A DNA stretch of 64,000 nucleotides. It comes from Paracyclopina nana. Taxonomy: Eukaryota; Arthropoda; Copepoda; Cyclopoida; Cyclopettidae. The notes beneath the pieces were generated by a model. It was not told the DNA's origin and ran no database searches. It saw nothing but the letters and a program-made list of their open reading frames with translations. Shown here one piece after another: positions 11,901 to 21,776 of this stretch. The stretch lies in NCBI GenBank assembly GCA_019096065.1, contig JAGUCH010000003.1, forward strand, positions 10,664,001-10,728,000, given 5' to 3'. Numbering within the stretch: position 1 is the stretch's first letter; each line of letters opens with the position of its first letter. The translations under genes and the position numbers were made by a program.

Positions 11901-12847
11901 CCCGGTGGCTGAAATGGTTTCCATCTTGAAGAAGAAGGGCAAGAATGTCAGGTTTGGCATCCACCCTGTGGCTGGTAAGATTATACTTCCAGCTCCATTT
12001 TGGTGCACTCTAAATTGCCTTCACTTGTCGTAGGTCGAATGCCCGGACAGCTGAACGTTTTGCTAGCTGAAGCCGGAGTTCCATATGATGTTGTCCTGGA
12101 GATGGAGGAGATCAACCACGACTTTGATGACACTGATTTGGTCTTGGTCATTGGTGCCAATGACACTGTCAACTCGGCTGCTGAGGATGATCCCAATTCC
12201 ATCATTGCCGGAATGCCTGTCCTCCGGGTCTGGAAGTCCAAGCAGGTACTACTTTTCGTCTTCCCACTCGAAAAACGAGTTTTCCATCGTAGACTCATAA
12301 AGTGCTTATCTCGTGACTAAGACGAAAGATAACTTTAGACACATATGTTGCACTCTTTCGTCGTCTAACTTGGATGTTAAGTACACATTTTTTCTGATCA
12401 TCACTTCTGCCAAAATAAGATTATAGGAAAGCAACAAAACCGCATGGCAACAATAATTATAAAATAGAAAAGTTGCTTTTACTAGAAGCCACTTTGTAAA
12501 ACAGTTTTATGCTCAATTAGTGAAATTGCTTGTGAAATTGAGGTCATATGGCAATATTGCAGTAAGCTTACCATATTTTTGTTTGAATAATTCGAGCTTG
12601 GAGCCCAGTGACAGAGGACAAGTAACTGAGTACAAGCAAAGCTGGCAACCTGCCCATTCACATGACTTGAGCTGTTTCAAGCCGATCACTCTTTCAGGTC
12701 GTGGTCATGAAACGATCCTTGGGCGTGGGCTATGCTGCAGTTGACAACCCTATTTTCTTCAACGAAAACACCGCCATGTTGCTCGGGGATGCCAAAAAGT
12801 CCTGCGATGGGTTGTTGACCAAGTTGAAGGAGCACTACAAGCTCTAA
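8926..12847 (+). CDS. NNT: Mitochondrial NAD(P) transhydrogenase
   Basis: Six exons (8926-9520, 9581-10391, 10449-11077, 11135-11974, 12034-12245, 12698-12847) give 1078 residues, close to the human 1086. The enzyme sits in the inner mitochondrial membrane and uses the proton gradient to move hydride from NADH to NADP+. Residues 1-50 look like a presequence. Domain I follows ([14 protein letters not shown], and NAD fold [15 protein letters not shown]). Then come the many glycine-rich membrane helices of domain II, split in two parts (exons 3-4). The NADP domain III carries [37 protein letters not shown] and [14 protein letters not shown]. The last intron (452 nt) is the only long one. A poly(A) signal is at 12937-12942. 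NNT is missing from Drosophila, which argues against a fly. Confidence 0.97.
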
Positions 12848-13099
12848 AGAAAAAGAAGACCTTGAAAAAAAAACAATGCAATTTTTAATCAACTTCCCAA
12901 TTTATTTTCATCACCAGGCTATATAGATTTGAGGCCAATAAAGAGATCTTTTCAGTATACCATGACATTCGAGATTTGGCTCACCTTATTCTATTATTAC
13001 ATTTTCAGGCTTTTACTGCAGACTCTGGCAACTCCTCAAAGTTGAGCTTTATCTTCAAGATGTGAGCCAAAAGTTGGGAGTAAACAAAAACAAAGTCAA

Positions 13100-14733
13100 A
13101 TGTCTCACTATGTGGCACACCACCTCTGCTACAAGAGGTACCTGTTGCTTAAGGAAGCCTGCAAGCAGGCAAAACTCAACTTCACACGCATGTCATCCAC
13201 CACAATGCCAAAGACTCTACCCAGAAAGTTGGATGAGGAGCAAGAAAATGCAATGAAGAGCCACAAGCTGTTCAAGTGGGCAGTCCTGGGTGTCATGGTG
13301 GCTGGAGCCTCATATTGCTGGGCTTTGAATAGGTACAGGGTTGCGCATTGCTCTGAAAATAAATGCCCCAGTGATGTGATCAAGAAGAATAAGCTTGACC
13401 TTGATCTCATTGAGGCACTCAAAGTAAAGCTGGACAAGGACCTTTTTGAGAGCCTCAGGTCCAAAGTTGAGACTGCCAGCTTGGAGTGGTGGAACAAAGT
13501 GCAAGACTTGGTGCTGGAGCAGAAGATGAAAGAAGCCTTCTCCTTCATTCTTCTCATCATTGACAGCCTGAAAAACTTTGACAAGCCCGAAGTGGAGTAC
13601 AACTTCCCCAGATTGATCCTGCTCGGGCTTGTGAAGAGGGCACAAGAGCACAGAGCCAAATCCTCAAGTGTGGTGCACCACAAGGCTCACATTACTCCGG
13701 AGAACTTTGAAGACTCCAAGAGGATTGGCCAATTTGCCCTGAACACCTATGCTGCATCCTGGGCCTGGATGGGTGACACCAAAGGTGCTGCCAAGAAAAT
13801 GGGCTTGACTGAGGATGACACTGTCATCTACACTTGGTTCAGTGACAAGAATGAGCAGGATTTCCACTGTCCCAAATTCATGATTTTCACCGATGAGGCA
13901 ACCAAATCCATAATTTTGGCTGTGCGAGGAACTTACAGCATGGCTGACGTCGTCGTTGATGTGGTTTGTGATGAGACTCCATTTCTTTATGGCTATGCTC
14001 ACCGTGGAATTCTGAATGGTAAGTGGAAGCCTTGAGGCAATTTGATCTTTTAACAGCCTAATGGGCAATTCTAGGAGCGGAGAGAATTCTTAAAGAAAGC
14101 GGCGAAGCCTTGAGAGAAGCTCTTGACTCCAGACCTGATTATAGGCTGGTGATCACGGGACACTCATTGGGAGCTGGAACCTCCATTCTGATGACCATGG
14201 CACTGTGGTCCGGACTGTACCCACACATTTTGAAGCATCCCCACCATAGAGAAATCAAGTGTGTGGCCTTGGCTCCTCCTCCAGTGTACCGATCCAAAAG
14301 CGCTTGGCTCAACCTGTCCAAGTCTCTGACTGACAAGATCGAGATCTACATCAATGGCAACGATTGTGTGCCAAGGCTCAGTCTGGCCAACTTGGCCAAG
14401 CTGATGGCCATGTGTCGCGCCGTGGATCGAGTGCCAATGAGCGTTCAAGATCACATCAAAATTCTGGCAGGATTGGAAGATCCGGAAGTCGCGGCCAACC
14501 TTGACAGGCTCGTGTCAGCTTTGGCCACAGTGAATCAGGAGAAATTCCCAATGCTGGAGCATCATGGCAAGATTTACTACATGAGGAAGGGGGGTGAAAA
14601 CGAAGAGGAGTTTGGCATCTTCTCAGCTCCTGGAGATTTCTTCTCGGACTCCATCCTCCTCTTGGAGAATATGGTGGCACATCACCTGCAGCCGTATTAC
14701 GAGGAAGCATTCTCCAGGGTGAAAGTCAAATAG
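13100..14733 (+). CDS. Class-3 lipase, diacylglycerol-lipase-like
   Basis: Exons 13100-14018 and 14075-14733 give 525 residues. A hydrophobic helix near residues 55-75 (WAVLGVMVAGASYCWAL) would anchor the N-terminus. A mostly helical region follows, then the alpha/beta-hydrolase domain. LAVRGTYSMADVVVDVV is the usual strand leading to the active site, and GHSLGAG holds the nucleophile Ser (~337). GNDCVPRLS (Asp ~403) resembles the DVVPRLS acid-residue region of DAG lipases; a late His (HHL) may complete the triad. Vertebrate DAG lipases have four N-terminal membrane spans and this has one, so the substrate is uncertain. The start at 13100 is the first ATG of the frame; later Mets in the first 40 residues are possible. 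The gene begins only ~250 nt after NNT. Confidence 0.82.
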
Positions 14734-14833
14734 ATATTTTATTGAAGCATTTTGATGATGATTCTGATGAAGAAGTGTTCGCCAAATCAGCCTCGAATTA
14801 CAATTGCTGGAAATTGGGAGCTCTTCATCTTCT

Positions 14834-16657
14834 TCAAAGGGGATAACGAGCAACCTCAACGTTCACGTACAGAGCATCCAAAGACTTCATTTTGATCGAG
14901 TATCCATTGTTGCGTCCTCGGTCCTTGATGCCAAACTTCCATCGGCTGTCCTCGAAAAATCCATACACAACGGCCTCGCGTTCATAGTAGTAGTGCCTTA
15001 TTTAAAATGAAACCTTCATACATGCAATTTAACTACGCCAGAATATCAACCTCGTGTCTCCCTTGCTGCTGATAATCTCGTCTCGGAAATAGCTGTCCAA
15101 TCTCTGCTGAGCCGCATCTTTTTTGTCATCCTCTTCATGAGGTAACAGTTTGAAGAACTGCGTTGCTGGGCTGATCCTGATGAGCACTTCCAAATTATTC
15201 CCCAACTCCGTCAGCAACTGCAGCACACGATCGCAGTAGGCCTGATTTTCGATGGCTCGTCTCCAGGCTGTCTCGAAGCAGTCATCATTGGACGAGATTT
15301 GCCTCGCTGCCAACTCGTTATGCCGGGGATACTGCCATTGAAAAAAGGTGCTTTTAATGAGTGTATGTGGAATTTTTGGCAATTACCTTGGGTGGAGTGT
15401 ACACTTGGTTGATGTGCATCACCCAGGATTTGTGTAGAGAGCGATCATACGCAACGATCAGTTCTCCTCCGGAGATAATCTGAGAGGTGAAAAATAAGCC
15501 CGGAGAGCTTGGCAGCTCCATTACGGTGTTTTTATCCTCGGAGTATGGCAAATAAAGCGCTCGATGATGATCGATGAGGCCTTCCTGATGCGGATTGCCC
15601 TCTGTGACTATGGGCATCTTGAAGGAAATATTATTGAAATGATTGGCCATTTAATGAATTTACTTGCCTGCCAGCCTGGCACGACTCCGGCATAAATCAC
15701 GAGCTCCGGATCAATTTGCAAATGATAAATATCCGCCACTCGGTATCGATACCCATCAGGCATCGTTGGAGGCCGAAAGGCCTCGGGCTTGCGGAATTCC
15801 CCCTCGAACATCTCGTACCTCGTCTAAAGAAAATTATTGCTAGCTCAGGGATGGAAATGGTTTATATTGGTGTGTCTTGCCCGTTTTCCCAAGACCCTTC
15901 TGTCATACTCTTGTTCAAGTGGAGAGAGCTGAAGAGGCTTTTCACGAAATTGGAATTGAAAGTTCAGCGAGGGATTTGCTGACTCCAGAAAAGCCTTGAG
16001 AGACAAAGGAGTGCCATCCGCTGAGTATCGCGATCCTCGTCTCGTCCCTTGGGCTGCCAATGCCACAGGATCCACGTTGTTCAAGTCCATGGAGGTGTCA
16101 CCCTCTTCAAGCACCTTGAGGGACTCTGCCAACGGCATAGTTCCTGCCTCAAGGACGTCCTTGATCTGCAGACAAACTTGTATTTTTCCGCGTCAACATT
16201 GGTATATTATATACAATATGTAATAGCACGGTCACTTTTCCACTAAAAGGTGAATCACTGCTAATTTGCCTATTAATACTTTGCCGCTCTCCGAACAAAG
16301 GTGAAGCTCTCATTAAAAGATTTCCTTCAGGGAATCATTCATTTTTGTCACCCTAATGCAAGGAAAGCACGTTAAATTAGCTGGCTTTTAATTCAGTGGA
16401 AATGCAACTGTGCAGGAGGGAAGAATACGTAAAATACACACTTGTAATGTATGCCTATATAATTAAGTGAATGCTTACGGCGAATACGGCGTGAAATGAC
16501 GTCGGCAGCAGGTTGCTCTAAATTATGTGCAAGGAATAAAGGCTCAACACTACTAATAATATAAGATATTTTCGCATTTTACCTTGTTGTCCCCCGCTGA
16601 AAAGGCCGGAGCAGCCTCGTCGTCCTTCGAGGTCAGATTCTGATTTGGATCTGCCAT
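14834..16657 (-). CDS. Unrecognised protein, paralogue A of a head-to-head pair
   Basis: Six exons (16657-16583, 16165-15881, 15823-15668, 15617-15387, 15331-15051, 14996-14834) sum to 396 residues with consistent phases. The start MADPNQNLTSKDDE follows a favourable context. There is no signal peptide, membrane span or motif that I can name. The middle has short strand-like segments (ALYLPYSEDK, LPSSPGLFFTSQ, GELIVAYDRSLHKSWVMH), and the end has YYEREAVVYGFF then WKFGIKDRG. These match the gene starting near 17775 in the same order, so the two are paralogues. The intron after GVVPGWQ appears to use a GC donor (cag/gcaagt). The one before it may too (cgg/gcaaga), although a GT donor 15 nt earlier keeps the same phase. 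Function unknown. Confidence 0.72.
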
Positions 16658-17774
16658 TGTCACTGGAAAGAAACTTTCGCCTGCCCAAAAATGACCTGCT
16701 CGCGCGTTTTGCATGGGCTAAAATTAGACCAGAAATTCTAATTTTCTCTCGTGACGTGCTGTCAAGAGTCTCTTCTCGTGCTATTTTGCTAGGACCTCGA
16801 GTGTAGCTTTTGAAGTTTCAAGACCAACTACATTTGGCATAAACTAGAGCTACTCGCGTATGACGTAGAAAGCATAACGCGTCTGCACCTGGATTTGAGT
16901 GCTTGCGACCTCCATTTGCTAGCAGATTAAATTAAGATATGCCAGGTTTGAGGCCACCACAGCTTTCGACTACATGCAAAGCAAGCCTTTTCGAAAAAAG
17001 CAGATTTTGGCTTTACTAAAAAAATGCGTGCTTTCTAAATAATAAAATATGGCTTACTTTGCAGTTTCCAACAAGATGTTATGCTTGAATGTGAAATGCA
17101 ACGCATTCTTCGAATTGTAGTGAATTAATTATAGTTGGGCGCCATTTAGATCAAGAGAAATGACAAATTGCAACTGCTCAACAAAAAATGAAGGTCCATG
17201 TTTCTTTTTAAAGTTTTCTTGCTAAATTAAACCATGCATGCAACTTTAGGAGTGCGGAAATTAACAAGATTTCTATCACTCAGCTTCTCTCGCATGACAT
17301 GCGTGCTTGTATTTTATAAATCCCCTTCAGTGTCCATTTATAGTCTCGCAAGTGAAGCAGGATCGAATTAGTAAGGCAATCACGATGTGTATCGGATTAA
17401 CCAGTCGTTGCAGTAGTAGGATTAGTGCTGCCATAAACTGCACTGGCTCAATAAGAAAGACAAGATATCGTATCTGCACGGATCACGGGGAGCAGGTGTG
17501 TAGTATTCAGTATGTATTCTGCTTGTATCCTGTATTCACCCGTATTTCAGCTATGGTGACTCTAAGTGAAGATACTACGCCAATCCAAGCTAGCAACAAT
17601 GGACGCAAAAACGAGGCTGACTACAAAATCATCAAATTGCTCGAATACTACTCAACATCAAGGCAAGCTCGATTCTTTTATATAGGATACACTGATTTTG
17701 AAAGAAAGGGAATTTTCTATGAAGGGACCCGAGCTTCTCAGTGGAATTCAGGCCAAGTTTGAAGAAACAGGCCA
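16658..17774. other. Intergenic between the divergent paralogues
   Basis: It lies between the two head-to-head starts and should contain both promoters. A frame open up to 17758 runs into a TGA just before the proposed first ATG of paralogue B, so an upstream coding exon is not supported. No repeat is evident. Confidence 0.4.
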
Positions 17775-20752
17775 ATGGCGAATGGAGCTCAAGTCCGAAT
17801 AGAGTCTGGCCCGAAGATCATTGGACTGGTATACGCAGAATTGAGGTAAAGAAAAGCCAGGGATTTTTTACTGGATGTATCCACTTCCAAGTCGTACTAT
17901 ACTAGTAAATACAGCATAAGTAGATTGGCAAGCAATTTGATTAAGGCGCATGCCTTATTAGATTTTTAAGCTCCTATATAGCTTCCCCCCAAAAAAGCAA
18001 TTTAGAAAGCAGTTGAGTGAAAAGGTTACTTTTTCCATATAGCTTGACGGAAGAGCAATTCATGCTTTGCATGAAAACCCGGACGTTTCTAGAGCCAAAA
18101 AGCCACCGGATTTGTACTACGTGACCATTCAGAGCACTTTCTTTATTGGCATGGACGTGCTGAAAAAGAAGCCAGTCGTGACTGATCGTAACCCAAACTT
18201 GGAAGGTCTGGTGGATATTCATCGATGCATTTACTTGCCCTCAGCTCACGAGAAAAATCAAACTCTGCCCGAATATTTGACTCAAGTAATAAAATACTGC
18301 TAAATTCAATTTTAGCAAAGATTACTTCTAATTTCTTTTGTATATTTAGAAAGTCACTTTTTTGGAGCTGCCTGATGCTCCCCTGCATACCCCTGGAATT
18401 GCTCCTGGCCTTTTCTTCATCACGCCCAAGCTGACTGGATGTAATATCTTTGTGGCCCACGACGAAGGCCTCCATAAGTACTGGGTGATTCGAATAAGTG
18501 GGAAAAATCCGCATAAGCCACCTGCGTTATCTCAGGCGAAATCCGTGGAAGCAAGAAAGGTCTGATATGTTTGCTTTCTACCTCGATATAATTGAGAGCA
18601 AGTTATTTTGAGGCTCTCTCTTAATCTGAAGGCTTTTACTTTTCACTTTTCATCTGGTGTAAGCTCACTACTTGATGCTGTGATATTCAGAGCTTTCTCT
18701 TTTTTTGAAGGGGTAAAATCTGCTCAGATGTGCATTTTTGCCTTCAAATATGAAAAGAAGAGGATGAACATGGACTGAAAGTTTTCTGCTTGAGTTGGCA
18801 ATTTCTTAATAGCTCCTTTATTTGGTTGTAAGCTCATTTTGGGTCTTTTCAGCCATGAAAAGCGGTGCATCAGTATGCTTGTAAAAGCAGCAAAGCCGAT
18901 TTAACTGTGGAATCAATTAGGCAAAGTGGAAGTAAATATGGAGCTTCATTCTTTTCAATTATTTTTTTTAGGGAGAGTGAAATGCCCAATTTATGCTCAA
19001 TTTCCGCTTTTAAATTTCACTTCATTATAGAATTTAGAGACTATTATGCTAATTTTTACCTAGAATTTGTTGGTACATTCATTCAAGCCTAAAGTTATGC
19101 AGCTTGATTCAAATACTTCAAAAGCCATGAATAATGCATGAAGAATTCCGCAAAATAGGCTCCATTTTCAGAGCCATCTTTTTTTTCAAATATTTGCTCT
19201 TTTGCTTGTGACCATTTCAGAAGCAAGGAGATAGGATGGACAAGGATTACCCTAATGCTAAGCTTGAAGAGGATCAATCGGTGCTGGTGGCTCCAAAGTA
19301 CTCTGGCAGTGGTGGCTCCTCATCGAGCATCATACCAATGAATAGATTTGATTCGGAGGAGCTCCAAAAGTACGAGAGGAAGAGGAAAGTGTTGGAAAGT
19401 AAGAGCATTCTGGCTGATCTGGATCTCGACTTGAAAGGTAGCACAATTATCCATTTCCCAGCTATAAAGAGGAAAAATTCATAGTATTTAAAGGGGAAGT
19501 GCCAATGTCGAAATACGGCAAGAAATCTGGCTACAAAAAGGTGACAGAGGCCGATTTGTGGACTCCGCCTCCGCACTACGTTTTCGAGGCCCAAAAACGA
19601 GAGATGGAGAAAACGATGAGCAAGCCCAAATCGTGGAGCCAGAACTTTCGCGAATTCAAAGCTTATGCTGAAACCGTGCTCGACTTCCTCAGACGGCGAG
19701 GATTCAATGCCAATTTCGTATGCAGGGTGGCCACAGATCGGGATTGGCAAATGGATGTGAGAGACCAGAGCTTTTGGGTGAACGACCTGGACAAGCAGCA
19801 TCAAAGCAAGCATTACTTGTACCGAGGAGAGGCCATTTTCTATGGCGTTTTCAAGGTTTCCTTCTTTGCCACTTTTTTAAAAGCTCCTCGTCAAAAAGGC
19901 ATCCTTTGCCTCCTGTACCAGGCAGATTTGTGTACATAGAGAGATAAAAGAGAGAGACACGAGACATTTTCCAAGGCTCCAAGCTTCCATTTACATCATA
20001 TGCATCTTGACGGAAAATCCATTTTGTTGCACAATTTCGAAAAATACAGAATGCGCCTCTGAAGTTGCATCCGCGCTACAGCCGATTCGGCCAATTGTTG
20101 TACTTCTTCAGAGCAGCCAAGAGCATTTTCTGAGCCGCATTCTGTACAGAATGCGGCTCCGAAACTGCTCCAAAATATGGAAATGCAAGCAGCGGGCTGC
20201 TCTGAAGAAGTAAATAAATTAGCCGAAAAAAAAGCCGAATCGGCTGTAGCGCGGATGCAATTTCAGAGCCGCATTCTGTATTTTTCGAAATTGGGCAACA
20301 AAATACATTTACTCTGAACAAGGAAATAAATGTATCGCGGTTGCAATTTCGGCGCCGCAATCTGCACTTTTTTAAAGGAGTATGCTATCATAAATAAGAG
20401 GCAAACAGAACATAATAGGATTATTTTTCATTGTCCAAAAATGAAATAACGTGCGTATTTGCAGGAGGGCACGTGGAAATTCGGCTTGAAGGATTTAGGC
20501 CTCGCAAGCCATGGCCGCGTGTCCAAAATGAATACCTTCCCACTTGCAGTGCTGGGTGGAGATTTTCGCCTGATTCACCAGTTCTCAGAAAGGAATGGCG
20601 ACGACGACCTCGAAGATCCGGAATCTGCAAGCAATAATTGCGGAAACCACCGATCTCGCAGAAAATCTATACCCTCAGCAGCTGAGTCACGTGTCCTCAA
20701 CGACTTTCGAAAAGCATCGATGCATGACATTATTGACGAGGAGTTTGATTAA
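17775..20752 (+). CDS. Unrecognised protein, paralogue B of the head-to-head pair
   Basis: The well-supported exons are ~18054-18285, 18350-18559, 19221-19437, 19494-19855 and 20465-20752. A short first exon 17775-17845 (MANGAQVRIESGPKIIGLVY) joins in phase, giving 459 residues, but it is weakly supported, as is the gtctga donor at 18560. Matches to paralogue A: LEGLVDIHRCIYLPSAHEKN with LIDHHRALYLPYSEDKN; APGLFFITPK with SPGLFFTSQ; IFVAHDEGLHKYWVIRI with LIVAYDRSLHKSWVMHI; HYLYRGEAIFYGVF...WKFGLKDLG with HYYYEREAVVYGFF...WKFGIKDRG. Paralogue B carries extra Ser-rich and acidic stretches and a ~70-residue basic/acidic tail. The last intron contains a MITE. Family and function are unknown; no signal peptide is seen. 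Confidence 0.68.
20021..20304. mobile_element. Palindromic MITE (cagaatgcggctc family), copy 1
   Basis: About 72 bases at each end are inverted complements (ttttgttgc, aatttcgaaaaatacagaat, gctacagccgattcgg). The centre is a perfect 28-bp palindrome at 20132-20159. Each half is bounded by cagaatgcg(g/c)ctc and its complement, so the element looks like two inverted units joined at the palindrome. No coding capacity. It lies in the last intron of the unrecognised gene. Confidence 0.85.
20328..20385. mobile_element. Fragment related to the same MITE family
   Basis: The words cgcggttgcaatttcggcgc and cgcaatctgcac resemble one terminus of the neighbouring palindromic MITE (gcggatgcaatttcagagcc, gcattctgta). 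Short and diverged. Confidence 0.45.
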
Positions 20753-21776
20753 GCCTAATAAAATGCCATAATACGATCCAAATACTCAATGAGAAATTGA
20801 GGCCATGCCAACTTTTTCTGAGAAATCAAATCAGATACTTGAGCATTATTACATATTTCCTCCTTGATTTTGCTCCTGTATTATCATGTCATCTTCCATG
20901 ATGAGAAAATGAGTGTTTTGAGCAAGTGCACAAATAAGCCTTGGTGAAAACAGGTATACTTGTATGTATATACAACATCATAGGAGCCAGCTAGGTAAGA
21001 GGCTCTGTTTGGAAAAAGGTATTCGAAGACTTTAGGCTGTAGAGAGAGATAGAAAGCACATGCACACAACAAGGCCTTCTCTTGGCTACTTGCGGCTCTC
21101 TTCTCCACATTTTCGTCGTCGTCGTCGTCATCGTGGTAGCAGTGAATTTTATCATCCCCGAGGACAGCAGTTTCATGCCCACTTGCTCGCGTAAAGCAGC
21201 CAAATACTCAACACTTTTAAACGTGGTCTCATAAATAGAAAACAGATACTGTCATCAGCCGTAATAATTCACTTTTAAAAAGGTACTCATTTGTAATGAA
21301 AGTTGCAGTTGTAATTTCGTTTCTCATATGAAGAATGAATAGAAAGCTTTGATGTTAATGCATGCTTTTGAGGAACTTTGCGAGCTACTTTTACGCGCAT
21401 AATTCACCTTTAGAATTTCATGGACTGAGTATTTTTTTTCGCTAAATCATTGTGTGTATTTAATTGATCAAGTGCAAATAATGCAACATTTTGAAAAAAA
21501 TACCAAGGCCATGCCTGGAAATTACTTGAAGAGAAATGTGCTAGTGGAAAAGTTTCATTAGTATCAAGTATAATGCAAGGAATTATATATACAAAGTGAC
21601 ATTTAAGTCTTTTATGGTAGCAAGTGAAATGTCAGCTCTAGCGTATCATAGAGCTACTCTATATTCAGTAGGCGTAAGGGAAAAAAGCTCTAGTACATTT
21701 CAGCCAGTCAATTGCATTACTACATATCTTCGTTTTTGCTTAGAAAGCTCGTGACTCACACATATCCAGCCAAAAA
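20753..21776. other. Intergenic, no gene seen
   Basis: AT-rich sequence between the unrecognised gene and the GOLD-domain gene. A gtcgtc run near 21115-21130 is a short microsatellite. No other feature is supportable. Confidence 0.45.

Noticed and set aside
17307-17758. Separate gene upstream of paralogue B
   Set aside because: The frame has no recognisable domain, ends at a TGA, and its early part is Cys/Ile/Arg-rich without coding character.
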